A stretch of DNA of 64,000 nucleotides from Planctomycetota bacterium (GTDB taxonomy: Bacteria > Planctomycetota > Planctomycetia > Pirellulales > Pirellulaceae): assembly GCA_963204915.1 (NCBI GenBank), contig CAUJHS010000084.1:1-64000 (forward strand). Direction: 5' to 3'. The notes beneath the pieces are model-generated. The model was given only the letters and a program-made list of their open reading frames with translations. It had not been told where the DNA came from and did not search any database. The translations under genes were made by a program, and so were the position numbers. Below, piece by piece: positions 43,329 through 52,191 of this stretch (within the stretch, counting starts at the first letter, position 1; every line of letters starts with the position of its first letter).

Positions 43329-44027
43329 ATGAAGCGATGCTGCTGGCTGTACTGTTTTCTTTTCCTGTTGGTGATGAACGCCGTCAGTACCGCGGCTGTA
43401 TTTGTTAGAGACACCGGAGAATGGCCCAAGGATTGGCCGGCGGAGTTAGAGCCGCTGCGCGCCATGTCGCGCACGGTTGGCGTCGCCACGGGCATCCAAC
43501 AAGATATTTACGAAATTCCACTGGCCGACCGCGCCACTTTCGACAAGATCTGGCCCGCCATACTCAAACTCCGTACACCGGAAAGCCCGATCACGCTGTC
43601 TCGGGTGAACGCTCCGCCTCCGCCTCACTGGGGGGAGCTACTCAACAACGCCCAAGCGGCGATTCGTATCTACGCGCCGACAGGTGGAATCGTCACTCTG
43701 GAAACCACCGATCCGCAACAGCAAGTCGATTACGCCAAGTTGCTCACAGAAGGCCGCGCCTTGAGAGCCGGGCCACCCTGGCCCGACGACCTTCCCGGAG
43801 CCCAAGGCGAACTCCCCGAATACGTTATCGCGATAAAAAACGACGAGGGTCATCTTGTGTGGGCTCCGGCCGACCCCTTCGCCAAAGATCAGCCACACCG
43901 CGGTTTCTTTCAACGCGCCCGAGTCGAAATCGAACTGGTGGTCGACGGTCAGACGGTTGATTTGAATCAAATTCCCCTACCCGGCGATGCCAAGATCATC
44001 GATCACCGCTTTCCGAAGCTCCCCTAA
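43329..44027 (+). CDS. secreted protein of unknown function
   Basis: 232 residues. The ATG at 43329 gives a signal peptide (KRCCWLYCFLFLLVMNAVST, cleavage about residue 23) and has GGAG 9 nt upstream; the longer frame overlapping nagD has no support. The mature part has no recognised domain; it contains RVNAPPPPHWGELLNNAQA and a short beta-rich end. Probably periplasmic. Confidence 0.6.
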   Translation: MKRCCWLYCFLFLLVMNAVSTAAVFVRDTGEWPKDWPAELEPLRAMSRTVGVATGIQQDIYEIPLADRATFDKIWPAILKLRTPESPITLSRVNAPPPPHWGELLNNAQAAIRIYAPTGGIVTLETTDPQQQVDYAKLLTEGRALRAGPPWPDDLPGAQGELPEYVIAIKNDEGHLVWAPADPFAKDQPHRGFFQRARVEIELVVDGQTVDLNQIPLPGDAKIIDHRFPKLP

Positions 44028-44139
44028 AAGCCGTTGTATTACCGTCCGGCGAAGCGTGATTCCAGTGGAACGAATCGGAAGGTTCTGATACGTTGTTGGG
44101 ATAGGCCGCACGTTCCCCCCTCCGTTTCGACCTGCCGTC

Positions 44140-46338
44140 ATGCGTTGCTTGTTCACTTTTGGCGCCGTGTTGTGCTTCGCCGCCGTCGTTGGTGCGCCCG
44201 GACTTGCCGAGGAAAGCGCTCTAGCGCCAAGCGCGATTGAGTTCTTCGAGAAAAAGATTCGCCCCGTCTTGGTCGAGCGTTGCTACGAATGCCATTCGCA
44301 AGAGTCCAAAGAATTGAAAGGCGGCCTTTTGCTCGATACGCGCGAAGGCGTCCTGCACGGCGGCGATTCGGGCGCTGCCGTTACTCCGGGAGATCTTGAA
44401 AAGAGCTTGCTCATTTCGGCGATACGGTATGAAGACTTTGAAATGCCGCCCGACGGCCGACTGCCGGACGAAGTGATTCGCGACTTCGAAGCGTGGATTC
44501 GCCAAGGGGCGCCCGATCCGCGTGAGGGTCCTTCGAGTGCTGACTCGCGGTCGATCGACTTCGCGCAAGGGCGCCAATTCTGGGCTTTTCAACCCCCTCA
44601 GCGCCATGCTGCTCCGGCTATCCATAACGCGTCTTGGGCGCAGCAACCGCTCGATGCGTTTATCCTCGCACGGTTGGAGTTGCAAGGGCTACAACCTTCG
44701 AGCCCCGCCGATCGACGCACGCTAATTCGGCGTGTGGCGTTCGATCTGGTTGGCTTGCCTCCGTCGCCTGCGGATGTCGAAGCGTTCGTGAATGACAAAT
44801 CGCCCGCGGCGTATGCACAGCTTGTTGACCGGCTGCTTGCGTCGCCGCATTTTGGCGAACGATGGGCGAGGCCGTGGCTCGACATCGCGCGTTATGCGGA
44901 AGATCAAGCCCATATCGTCGGGGATGACAAATCGCTGTTTTACCCCAATGCTTACCTTTATCGCGACTGGGTCATCGCGGCGCTCAACGAAGACATGCCC
45001 TACGACCGGTTCGTGCAGTTGCAACTGGCGGCAGACTTGATGAACGAATCGGAACACCTGGCGGCCCTAGGGTTTATGGGGCTCGGGCCCAAGTATTACA
45101 GTCGCGGCAAGAAGGAAGTGATGGCCGAGGAGTGGGAGGACCGCGTCGACGTGGTCACGCGGGGGTTGCTCGGTCTAACCGTCGCCTGTGCGCGATGTCA
45201 CGACCACAAGTTCGACCCCATCGCCACCGAAGACTACTACGCGCTCGCCGGTGTCTTTTCTTCCACAGAGATGTTTAATCGTCCGCTGGATGACCAGCGA
45301 GAAACCGAGAAGAACGGCCAGGCCAAGAAGCCGGAAGACGCCCTGCACATCGTGCGAGATGGTCAAGTGGCGGACTTGCACGTGTTCGTGCGCGGCAATG
45401 TTGAGAATGAGGGTCCCGTGGCGCCACGACGCTTTTTGCAAGTGCTGAGCGAGGGCGAACCGGAGGCATTTACCCAAGGCAGCGGACGTCTTGAACTCGC
45501 CCAAGCGATGGCGAATCCGGGCAACCCGTTGGCTGCCCGGGTGCTGGTGAACCGCGTATGGGGTCAAATGTTCGGCCAACCGCTGGTTGCCACACCCAGC
45601 AACTTTGGCGCGCTCGGCGAGCGACCGACGCATCCGGAACTGTTGGACGATTTGTCAGCCCGATTCATGGCGTCCGGGTGGTCGCTCAAGTCGCTCCTTC
45701 GCGAAATGGCGCTCTCGGCCACCTACCAGCAAGCATCCAGCCCTGCATTGTCCGTCGATGCCGACGATTCGTTTGCGACGGCGACAAATTTGCAAACATC
45801 AGGGAGTTCGTCCTCCCCCGATCCGTCCAACCTGTTGCTGGGGCGCATGAACCGCAAGCGTTTGGACGTTGAGCGTTGGCGCGACGCAATCCTAGCGGCG
45901 TCCAGCCGGCTCGAACTTACCGTTGGAGGCGATTCGATCGACCCGCAGAATCCGGATGAGACGCGGCGCACGCTCTACGCCCGCGTTAGCCGTTTAGACC
46001 TGAATGAGATGCTCTCGCTGTTCGATTTCCCCGATCCCAATGCCCATAGCGACGGTCGTAATCGAACCACAACGCCGCTGCAAAAGCTGTTTGTGCTCAA
46101 TAGTCCTTTTTTGGTGCGTCAAGCCGAAGCGCTGGCGGAGCGCCTTCATCATGAGGCGCCCGAAAGTAACGACGCCCGCATCAATTTGGCGTATCGCCTC
46201 CTGTATAGTCGTCTACCCACGGAAGACGAGCGCCAACTCGGCCTGGACTATCTGGATACGGAGCCTGACTCGCTTGACCTGTGGCGTAACTACGCCCAGG
46301 TGCTGTTGGCGGCGAGTGAAATGTCGTTTGTCGATTAA
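44140..46338 (+). CDS. PSCyt1/DUF1549/DUF1553 exported cytochrome-type protein
   Basis: 732 residues. A signal peptide (about 1-23) is followed by a planctomycete-type cytochrome c domain with CYECH at 48-52 and GGLLLDTREG, then DUF1549 (about 165-370; DAFILARLELQGLQP, FGERWARPWLDIARYAED) with a CARCHDHKFDP segment near 349, and DUF1553 (about 440-720; NRVWGQMFGQPLV, GERPTHPELLDDLS). The CARCH adds a second haem-type motif. The function of this large planctomycete family is unknown; an electron-transfer role outside the cytoplasm is inferred from the haem sites. The DUF1501 gene that usually accompanies it follows after 103 nt. Confidence 0.92.
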   Translation: MRCLFTFGAVLCFAAVVGAPGLAEESALAPSAIEFFEKKIRPVLVERCYECHSQESKELKGGLLLDTREGVLHGGDSGAAVTPGDLEKSLLISAIRYEDFEMPPDGRLPDEVIRDFEAWIRQGAPDPREGPSSADSRSIDFAQGRQFWAFQPPQRHAAPAIHNASWAQQPLDAFILARLELQGLQPSSPADRRTLIRRVAFDLVGLPPSPADVEAFVNDKSPAAYAQLVDRLLASPHFGERWARPWLDIARYAEDQAHIVGDDKSLFYPNAYLYRDWVIAALNEDMPYDRFVQLQLAADLMNESEHLAALGFMGLGPKYYSRGKKEVMAEEWEDRVDVVTRGLLGLTVACARCHDHKFDPIATEDYYALAGVFSSTEMFNRPLDDQRETEKNGQAKKPEDALHIVRDGQVADLHVFVRGNVENEGPVAPRRFLQVLSEGEPEAFTQGSGRLELAQAMANPGNPLAARVLVNRVWGQMFGQPLVATPSNFGALGERPTHPELLDDLSARFMASGWSLKSLLREMALSATYQQASSPALSVDADDSFATATNLQTSGSSSSPDPSNLLLGRMNRKRLDVERWRDAILAASSRLELTVGGDSIDPQNPDETRRTLYARVSRLDLNEMLSLFDFPDPNAHSDGRNRTTTPLQKLFVLNSPFLVRQAEALAERLHHEAPESNDARINLAYRLLYSRLPTEDERQLGLDYLDTEPDSLDLWRNYAQVLLAASEMSFVD

Positions 46339-46441
46339 CCCCGCATTCGTACACCGCACCGTTTTGCGGCGGGCGATGCGTGCATCACGCCATTCGATCC
46401 CTTGACCGACTTCAACTTACTGTTTGTGCAGGATGATGTTC

Positions 46442-47854
46442 ATGAACGATCGCTTATTCACACGCCGTCGCATGTTACAGCAAGCCGGCGCGGGGTTTGG
46501 TGTGTTGGGCCTGGCGGGAGCTTTGCAGTCAGCAGGTCTGCTTGCGCCAGCGCACGCGGCAACCTCGGGGGGCGTTCGCGCTCCGCACTTCGCACCAAAA
46601 GCGAAGCGCGTGATCTTCCTGTTCATGAATGGTGGTCCGTCGCATGTCGACACGTTCGACCCCAAACCGCAGCTGGAGAAAGTCGCAGGCCAGCAACCCG
46701 AAGGGCGGCGCAGCAAGGGGACGGGGTATATGCCTTCGCCCTTTCAGTTCGCTCCCCATGGCGAAAGCGGCGTGGTAATGAGCGAGTTATTCCCGCGCTT
46801 GTCGCGCTTTGCCGACGACTTGTGCGTCATTCGCTCGATGTACACGGACACCCCCAACCACGAACCGGGGTTGTTGTTGATGCACTCAGGCAACCAACAA
46901 CCCACGCGGCCCTGTTTTGGCTCCTGGGTTTCCTACGGATTGGGAACCGAGAACGAGAACCTCCCGGCGTTTGTCGCCTTGTGTCCTGGTTTGCCCGTGG
47001 TGGGACCGCAATTGTGGTCCAGCGCCTTTTTACCCGGCGAGCACCAGGCCACTTCGGTCGATACGAACGATTTGGAAATTGACAAGCTCATTGCGAACAT
47101 TCGTCATCCTCGGCTGGAGCGCGAGGCGCAGCGAAAACAACTCGATCTGCTGCAAAAGCTGAACCGTCTGCACGCCTCGCGCCGCGAGAACGACGATCCT
47201 CTGGAAGCCCAAATTCGGGCCATGGAGTTGGCTTTCGCCATGCAGCAGGAGGCGAGCGAAGCTTTCGATGTGCGTCGAGAACCCGAGTCAACGCGCGAGT
47301 TATACGGCTCGACGGTGTATGGGCAAAGTTGTCTTCTGGCTCGGCGCTTGGTGGAGCGTGGCGTACGCTTCGTCCAGGTTTATTACATTGACAAGCGAGA
47401 CAAGCAGCCCTGGGACTCTCACGCCAATAACAACAAACGCCATCGCGAGCTTTGCGCCGACAGCGACCGCGCTACCGCCGCACTCTTAGCGGATCTTAAA
47501 CAGCGCGGCCTGTTGGAGGAAACGCTGGTCGTTTGGGGCGGCGAGTTCGGCCGCACGCCTTACGCCCAGAACGAGAAAGACGAGAAAGATCAGTCGCGCG
47601 CGGGACGCGATCATCATCACACCGGGTTTTCGATGTTCCTCGCTGGCGGCGGAGTACGCGGCGGCTTGATGTACGGCGCCACCGATGAACTTGGCATGAA
47701 CGCCATTGAAAACCGAGTCCACGTGCACGACTTGCACGCCACGTTGCTGCACCTTCTGGGCTTGGACCACACCCGGCTAACTTATCGTTATAGCGGACGC
47801 GACTTTCGACTGACCGACGTGCATGGCCGCATCGTGCGGGACATTATTGCTTAA
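46442..47854 (+). CDS. Tat-exported DUF1501 protein
   Basis: 470 residues. Twin-arginine signal RRRMLQQAG followed by a hydrophobic stretch ending at HAATSG. The body is a sulfatase/alkaline-phosphatase-like fold as in all DUF1501 proteins: FLFMNGGPSHVDTFDPKP, MHSGNQQPTRPCFGSWVSYG, VWGGEFGRTPYAQN, and GRDHHHTGFSMFLAGGG. It has no known activity. It is the second gene of the DUF1553-DUF1501 pair that is characteristic of planctomycetes. The ATG at 46442 has AGGA 8 nt upstream. Its last 4 bp overlap the end of the convergent DUF1294 gene. Confidence 0.92.
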   Translation: MNDRLFTRRRMLQQAGAGFGVLGLAGALQSAGLLAPAHAATSGGVRAPHFAPKAKRVIFLFMNGGPSHVDTFDPKPQLEKVAGQQPEGRRSKGTGYMPSPFQFAPHGESGVVMSELFPRLSRFADDLCVIRSMYTDTPNHEPGLLLMHSGNQQPTRPCFGSWVSYGLGTENENLPAFVALCPGLPVVGPQLWSSAFLPGEHQATSVDTNDLEIDKLIANIRHPRLEREAQRKQLDLLQKLNRLHASRRENDDPLEAQIRAMELAFAMQQEASEAFDVRREPESTRELYGSTVYGQSCLLARRLVERGVRFVQVYYIDKRDKQPWDSHANNNKRHRELCADSDRATAALLADLKQRGLLEETLVVWGGEFGRTPYAQNEKDEKDQSRAGRDHHHTGFSMFLAGGGVRGGLMYGATDELGMNAIENRVHVHDLHATLLHLLGLDHTRLTYRYSGRDFRLTDVHGRIVRDIIA

Positions 47855-48135
47855 GCCCCTAAGCGCCAACTGGCCAATGCCAGAAACGTCACATGCGCAG
47901 CGATGATCGCCCACAGCGTGAGTCGAAACGTGAGTTTTTTGGTCTTGTGGCGAAAAACCCGTTGGCCCACAAGCGCGCCAGGCCAACCGCCGACGAACGC
48001 CAAACCGTGGAGCGTACGTTCGGCGATGCGTCGATCGCCGGCCTGCGCGCGACGCTTATCCAAACCATAAGCGATGAAACACGCCATACTGGCGGGAAGC
48101 ATCACCACCGCATAGATCATCAATAGCCAGATCAA
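47851..48135 (-). CDS. DUF1294 family membrane protein
   Basis: 94 residues from a TTG at 48135, or 89 from the ATG at 48120. Three membrane helices surround the family segment YGLDKRRAQAGDRRIAERTL and FVGGWPGALVGQRVFRHKT. Function unknown. It ends tail to tail with the DUF1501 gene, with a 4-bp overlap. Confidence 0.82.
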   Translation of the reverse strand: MIWLLMIYAVVMLPASMACFIAYGLDKRRAQAGDRRIAERTLHGLAFVGGWPGALVGQRVFRHKTKKLTFRLTLWAIIAAHVTFLALASWRLGA

Positions 48136-48318
48136 GGCGAATTCAATTCCTCAAGTACAATTCCTACGGGCGTCACACAACTGGACCATTTCGCGTTGGT
48201 CAATCCGACCTATCACTTGCGATCTTGGCGAACACTCCGGCGTTCTTAAGCGCCGCTCACGGCGCCGCAGCCTCCGAATCAACGCGATTCACCTACCGGC
48301 GCGGTTCGGGGCTCTGTG

Positions 48319-48324
48319 TATAAT
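48319..48324 (+). promoter_or_regulatory. possible -10 element of coaX
   Basis: A perfect TATAAT 42 bp upstream of the coaX ATG. No good -35 hexamer is seen at the expected distance. Confidence 0.3.
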
Positions 48325-48365
48325 GCTCAGGGCGAATCGTTACAAGAGCGTTGCGAGGCACTTGC

Positions 48366-49130
48366 ATGGCGGCGTTGTGGGTGGCCGATGTCGGCAGCAC
48401 CTTTCTTAAAGTCGGACGGTTTGATCTCGACGATCCACGCGAGCTCGCGCAGCCGTCGCGCGTCGTCACGGTACACTCGCTCGACGGAGAGTTGGACGAA
48501 CTTACCCATGCAGACGGGGACCCGGCGCCCGTTTGGCGAGTCATTAGTGTGCGGCGTGCGGGCGAAGAACGTCTCGCACAATGGGTGCGTCGGCAGTTCC
48601 CGCAGGCCGATTATCACGTGCTTTGTCATCGCGATTTGCCATTGACCGTGAACGTCGACGCTCCGGAGCGCGTCGGAGTCGATCGGCTTGCTGCGGCCGT
48701 GGCCGCCAATGCGTTGCGCACCCCCGGCCGCGCCGCGGTTGTCGTTGATTCTGGCACGGCCATTACCGTTGATTTGGTGGATCGTGACGGCGTATTTCAA
48801 GGCGGCGCCATCCTGCCCGGGGTGCGACTCGCGTCGCGGTCGCTGCATCAGCATACCGATGTATTGCCCGAGGTTTCGCTACACCCCGGCGCGCCGCCGC
48901 CTCCGGCGTGCGGCCGTAACACGCAAGCGGCGTTAGAAAGCGGCCTGTTCTGGGGCGTGACCGGCGCCGTGAAAGAACTCGTCATCCAACTTGGCAAAGA
49001 AGTCGAGCCGCCGCCCCAAGTGTTCCTCTCGGGCGGAGACGGCAAACTCATCGCCAACGTGCTGGAAGGCGATGCACATTACATCCCGCACTTGGCCCTG
49101 TGCGGCGCCGCGCTGGCTGTCCGCAAGTAG
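48366..49130 (+). CDS. coaX: type III pantothenate kinase
   Basis: 254 residues. It phosphorylates pantothenate in the first step of coenzyme A synthesis. ASKHA-fold motifs are visible: DVGSTFLKVG (phosphate 1; the family norm is DxGNT, here Ser), ERVGVDRLAA, VVDSGTAITVDLV near 122-134 (phosphate 2) and LSGGDG (adenosine). The ATG at 48366 has GAGG 7 nt upstream. Its last 198 bp lie opposite the C-terminal codons of the CAP-dockerin gene. Confidence 0.92.
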   Translation: MAALWVADVGSTFLKVGRFDLDDPRELAQPSRVVTVHSLDGELDELTHADGDPAPVWRVISVRRAGEERLAQWVRRQFPQADYHVLCHRDLPLTVNVDAPERVGVDRLAAAVAANALRTPGRAAVVVDSGTAITVDLVDRDGVFQGGAILPGVRLASRSLHQHTDVLPEVSLHPGAPPPPACGRNTQAALESGLFWGVTGAVKELVIQLGKEVEPPPQVFLSGGDGKLIANVLEGDAHYIPHLALCGAALAVRK

Positions 49131-50789
49131 CGCGGCAGGCCGAGCAAACGTATCATCCGTGAGCGCTCCGAGCTTGTTTTGGAATCGGTCATCGAACCGC
49201 ACTTGCAGCCAAGGCTCAGGGGGCGCGCCACGGAAGAAACGATCGACCGCCGCGGCGCTGAGTATTCCTTCGGCTTCGGCTTCGCCGTCGCCTTGCAAGA
49301 TGGCGCGAAGTTCGGTCACCACGGCGAGCAAGTCGGCCAGAGTCGCTTCGCCATTTCCCGTGACGTCAATGTAACCCTCCATCGGCGGCCCAACGATCGG
49401 TGGCAAGGGCCCCGGTGGATGTTCACGCAGATAACTGACGACCAACAGGAGGTCGGCGGTCGTTACACCGTCGCGGTTGTTCACATCCGCCGGATTCGCC
49501 GCGTTGTGCCACGCCAACGTCAGTTGGCCAAGCTGCACAGTAAATGAAGTTAGTTGCCGGCCCGCCACGGCGTTCCCCGCACCGTCGTACACTTGTGCGG
49601 CTTGTAAACGCACCGAGTACAATCCGTTGTCCGAGGAGTCCCAAGTTCCCGACGGCGGCGCCAGACGGTATTCCACGCGCACTTGAGAGTTCGCCCCATT
49701 CAATGGCGTTACCGAGTGAACGGTCACGGCCAAACTTCCGCCGGTTGGAGCAATCACGATCAGGTCGTTCGCATCAATCGAGCTGATATCAATTTCACGA
49801 TCGTCGAAGTACGTGACGACCATGGTTTGCGGCGTGTTCCCAGCTTGGGAAATGTTCGCCGCGGTTGCTGTGGCGGTTGGCGCCGTAACGTCGGGCGGAG
49901 ATGCTGCGGTCGTTACGAAATCGACTTTCGTATTTTCGAAGTCGTCCAAGTCATGCCGCACATTGTTAATGACAATTGGCGTCGCAAGCGAGTCGCCGGA
50001 AGCGGTCACGGTATAAGTTCCCGCGGGCGCCGGTAGGGTATAACCACCCGAGGGCCCCGTTTGCGTGGCGAACTCGGCGCCGGCGGCGTTACGTGCGGTA
50101 ATGGTCAAGCCGCCTACGCCTTCGCCCACGTCATAGAAGTCATTGGGCGTCACCAGGTCGGTGAACGCGACGCCCGTGATCTGCCCCCCCACGGCAAAGC
50201 CGAAGTTTTCGACGACCATGCTGGCGTTGTAGGTGGCGCCCTGCGACGTGAAGCGGCCATAGCGCACGCCAACGCCCACGTCGACGTAATCATCATTGAG
50301 AAGGTTCTCACGATGACCGGGGCTGCGGAAGAGGCCGCGATGGCGTTCATACACGTGAGCCAGTTCATCAATGGCGCCGGTCGAACCGCCCCAGGCGATG
50401 TTTTCTCCGGCGCCGCCTGGGTATCCGGCGTCCATGGCGCGCATGCTCGGCGTGTCGCCTTCCGGAGTGTTATGCGAAAAATAGTCGCGAGCCAACATAT
50501 CGTCGGCATGGTCCCCAGCGGCCTCAATCAAAGCTTGATGCGGCGCTAACGGCTGTTTGGGTTCCGGCGAGATCGTCCCCGCCGGCAGTCCTTCGTTCAG
50601 ACTCACGCCGTGGAGCGCCGCTTCGGCTACCGGGTTAGCTCGTGCGCGATTGATCAATTCGAGCAACAGCTGTTCTTCCGCCGCCAGGATAATCGGCGCC
50701 AAGACGCGACGATCCTCCAAGGCTTCCAACGCCAAAGGACGGCAAGACCAACGTACGCGACGCCTGCGCGATTTGCGACGAAAAACCAT
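48933..50789 (-). CDS. CAP-domain/dockerin surface protein
   Basis: 618 residues. The N-terminus has the planctomycete export motif LEALEDRRVLA (about 24-34). A CAP/SCP domain follows (about 40-190) with DYFSHNTPEG, GENIAWGG and HRENLL, including the His/Glu residues of the family cavity. Then come beta-sandwich (SdrD-B/carboxypeptidase-regulatory-like and Big-like) regions and a pair of dockerin-type calcium repeats (DVNNRDGVTTADLL; DVTGNGEATLADLL). It should be a cell-surface protein. The last 65 residues lie antisense to coaX and have no family match, an odd extension. An ATG at 50789 is preferred to a TTG at 50801. Confidence 0.8.
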   Translation of the reverse strand: MVFRRKSRRRRVRWSCRPLALEALEDRRVLAPIILAAEEQLLLELINRARANPVAEAALHGVSLNEGLPAGTISPEPKQPLAPHQALIEAAGDHADDMLARDYFSHNTPEGDTPSMRAMDAGYPGGAGENIAWGGSTGAIDELAHVYERHRGLFRSPGHRENLLNDDYVDVGVGVRYGRFTSQGATYNASMVVENFGFAVGGQITGVAFTDLVTPNDFYDVGEGVGGLTITARNAAGAEFATQTGPSGGYTLPAPAGTYTVTASGDSLATPIVINNVRHDLDDFENTKVDFVTTAASPPDVTAPTATATAANISQAGNTPQTMVVTYFDDREIDISSIDANDLIVIAPTGGSLAVTVHSVTPLNGANSQVRVEYRLAPPSGTWDSSDNGLYSVRLQAAQVYDGAGNAVAGRQLTSFTVQLGQLTLAWHNAANPADVNNRDGVTTADLLLVVSYLREHPPGPLPPIVGPPMEGYIDVTGNGEATLADLLAVVTELRAILQGDGEAEAEGILSAAAVDRFFRGAPPEPWLQVRFDDRFQNKLGALTDDTFARPAALLADSQRGAAQGQVRDVMCIAFQHVGDEFAVSAREEHLGRRLDFFAKLDDEFFHGAGHAPEQAAF

Positions 50790-50801
50790 CAAACGGCACA
50801 A

Positions 50802-51114
50802 AAGCGTTACAAAGTAAACGATCCTTTCTCTTAGTATACGTTACCAAAGTACAAACCGGCGTTTTTTTCCGTATCCACGAAGGCGTCAGACAGGAATGAT
50901 AATTGCTCTGTATTCAAGCAACCTTCGGGCTCACTCACCGTGAAGTCCAAGCTTGCAACGGACGGATGATTGTGATTGCGTTCCGTGGAGCAGCATTCAA
51001 AGGATTCGCCCATGTTTGCGTTTGGTTCCATCGCGCGATTCTGCAAATTCGGGCCGGATTTCCCCTTGACCACGCTCGGCGCCGGCAGAGGTCATTGAAG
51101 AGAGACGTAACGTC
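50802..51114. other. divergent intergenic region
   Basis: 313 bp between the CAP-dockerin gene and the YihY/BrkB gene. An 80-codon minus-strand frame here has no signature. No clear promoter, repeat or terminator is seen. Confidence 0.5.
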
Positions 51115-52026
51115 ATGCGGTTACTTACTGAGACGTACCAAGAGTTTTCGGAAGACCATTGCACACAAATGGCCGCAGCGATGGCGTTCTATACCATGCT
51201 GTCGCTTGCGCCGTTGTTGTTGCTCGTCGTGACCGTCGCCTCGCTGGTGATGGGCCCCGACGCACGCGAACAGTTCGTGCAGCAATCGGAAGCGGTCGTC
51301 GGCTCGCAAGGCGCCGAAGAACTCGATGAGTTACTTAGCCGAGGAGAAGATCAGCAAGTCGCCGTCGAAATGAAGGCAAGTGTTACCGAATGGGTAACGC
51401 AGATTGCGAGCGTCGCTCTTTTGATCTTTAGCGCCACGGGATTGGTTGGGCAATTGCAAACTTCGCTCAATCAGGTTTGGGGAGTTGAACCCGATCCCGA
51501 GCAAGGCGGCGTCAAGAACTTTCTGATAAAGCGCGCGTTGTCGCTCGCCATGATCTTGGGCATCGCGTTCTTGTTGCTCGTGTCGATGTTGCTAACAACC
51601 GCTCTGGGGGTTGTAGGCGATTGGGTATCACAAACGCTCGGCATTGGAACGGCGGCGCAGTACGTTCTGAGCGAAGGAGCGACCCTGTTGGTCATCACGC
51701 TGTTGTTTGCGGCGATGTTCAAAGTGCTGCCCGACGCCGAAGTCCCGTGGCGCGTCACCTGGGTAGGCGCCTTAATGACGGCCGTGCTGTTCACGGCCGG
51801 CAAGTTCCTGATTGGCCTTTACCTGGGCAACAAAGATATGAGTTCCAGCTATGGGCAGGCAGGCTCGCTCGTGCTTTTGCTGTTGTGGGTTTATTACTCG
51901 TCGATGATTTTCTTCTTTGGCGCCGAACTGACGCAAGTCTGGGCTCATCGCCAAGGTCGAAAGATTGAGCCGTCGCGAGGCGCCGTGCGCGTCGTGACGC
52001 ATAAAGAACCAGTGCGCGAGGCCTAG
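51115..52026 (+). CDS. YihY/BrkB family membrane protein
   Basis: 303 residues with about six membrane helices. Family marks are the N-terminal AAAMAFYTMLSLAPLLLLVV, an extracytoplasmic loop (about 57-98), LLIFSATGLVGQLQTSLNQVW, KVLPDAEVPWRVTWVGAL and YGQAGSLVLLLLWVYYSSM. Older records call this family ribonuclease BN, but that activity belongs to another protein; its true role is unknown, possibly transport. It stands alone between divergent and convergent neighbours. Confidence 0.9.
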   Translation: MRLLTETYQEFSEDHCTQMAAAMAFYTMLSLAPLLLLVVTVASLVMGPDAREQFVQQSEAVVGSQGAEELDELLSRGEDQQVAVEMKASVTEWVTQIASVALLIFSATGLVGQLQTSLNQVWGVEPDPEQGGVKNFLIKRALSLAMILGIAFLLLVSMLLTTALGVVGDWVSQTLGIGTAAQYVLSEGATLLVITLLFAAMFKVLPDAEVPWRVTWVGALMTAVLFTAGKFLIGLYLGNKDMSSSYGQAGSLVLLLLWVYYSSMIFFFGAELTQVWAHRQGRKIEPSRGAVRVVTHKEPVREA

Positions 52027-52077
52027 CCGTCGGGAACGGTCAACCAATCGCGCGGAAACTCTTACGAATTCCCTGAA

Positions 52078-52191
52078 TTACGGACCTGCCGTTTGACCGT
52101 CTCCAAAATAGATGGCGCACATGCGACGTAAGAAAGCGAGCGATTGCGCCATTTCTTCCATGCCGTTCATACCATCTTCGATGCTAATTCA
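52078..52191 (-). other. in-frame continuation of isomerase gene behind TGA
   Basis: After TGA (52189-52191) the frame reads ISIEDGMNGMEEMAQSLAFL and then RRMCAIYFGDGQTAGP up to TAA at 52078-52080. This is the expected C-terminal end (SIEDGMNG with the last active-site Glu, then a helix) of this isomerase family, so the TGA probably replaces a TGG Trp codon. Confidence 0.7.

Noticed and set aside
50831..51073. 80-codon minus-strand frame in the gap between the CAP-dockerin and YihY/BrkB genes
   Set aside because: No domain, no ribosome site; composition is not protein-like.
52189..52191. Selenocysteine or changed genetic code at the isomerase TGA
   Set aside because: The position fits Trp, no selenium machinery or hairpin directly behind is seen, and TGA ends other genes in the window.
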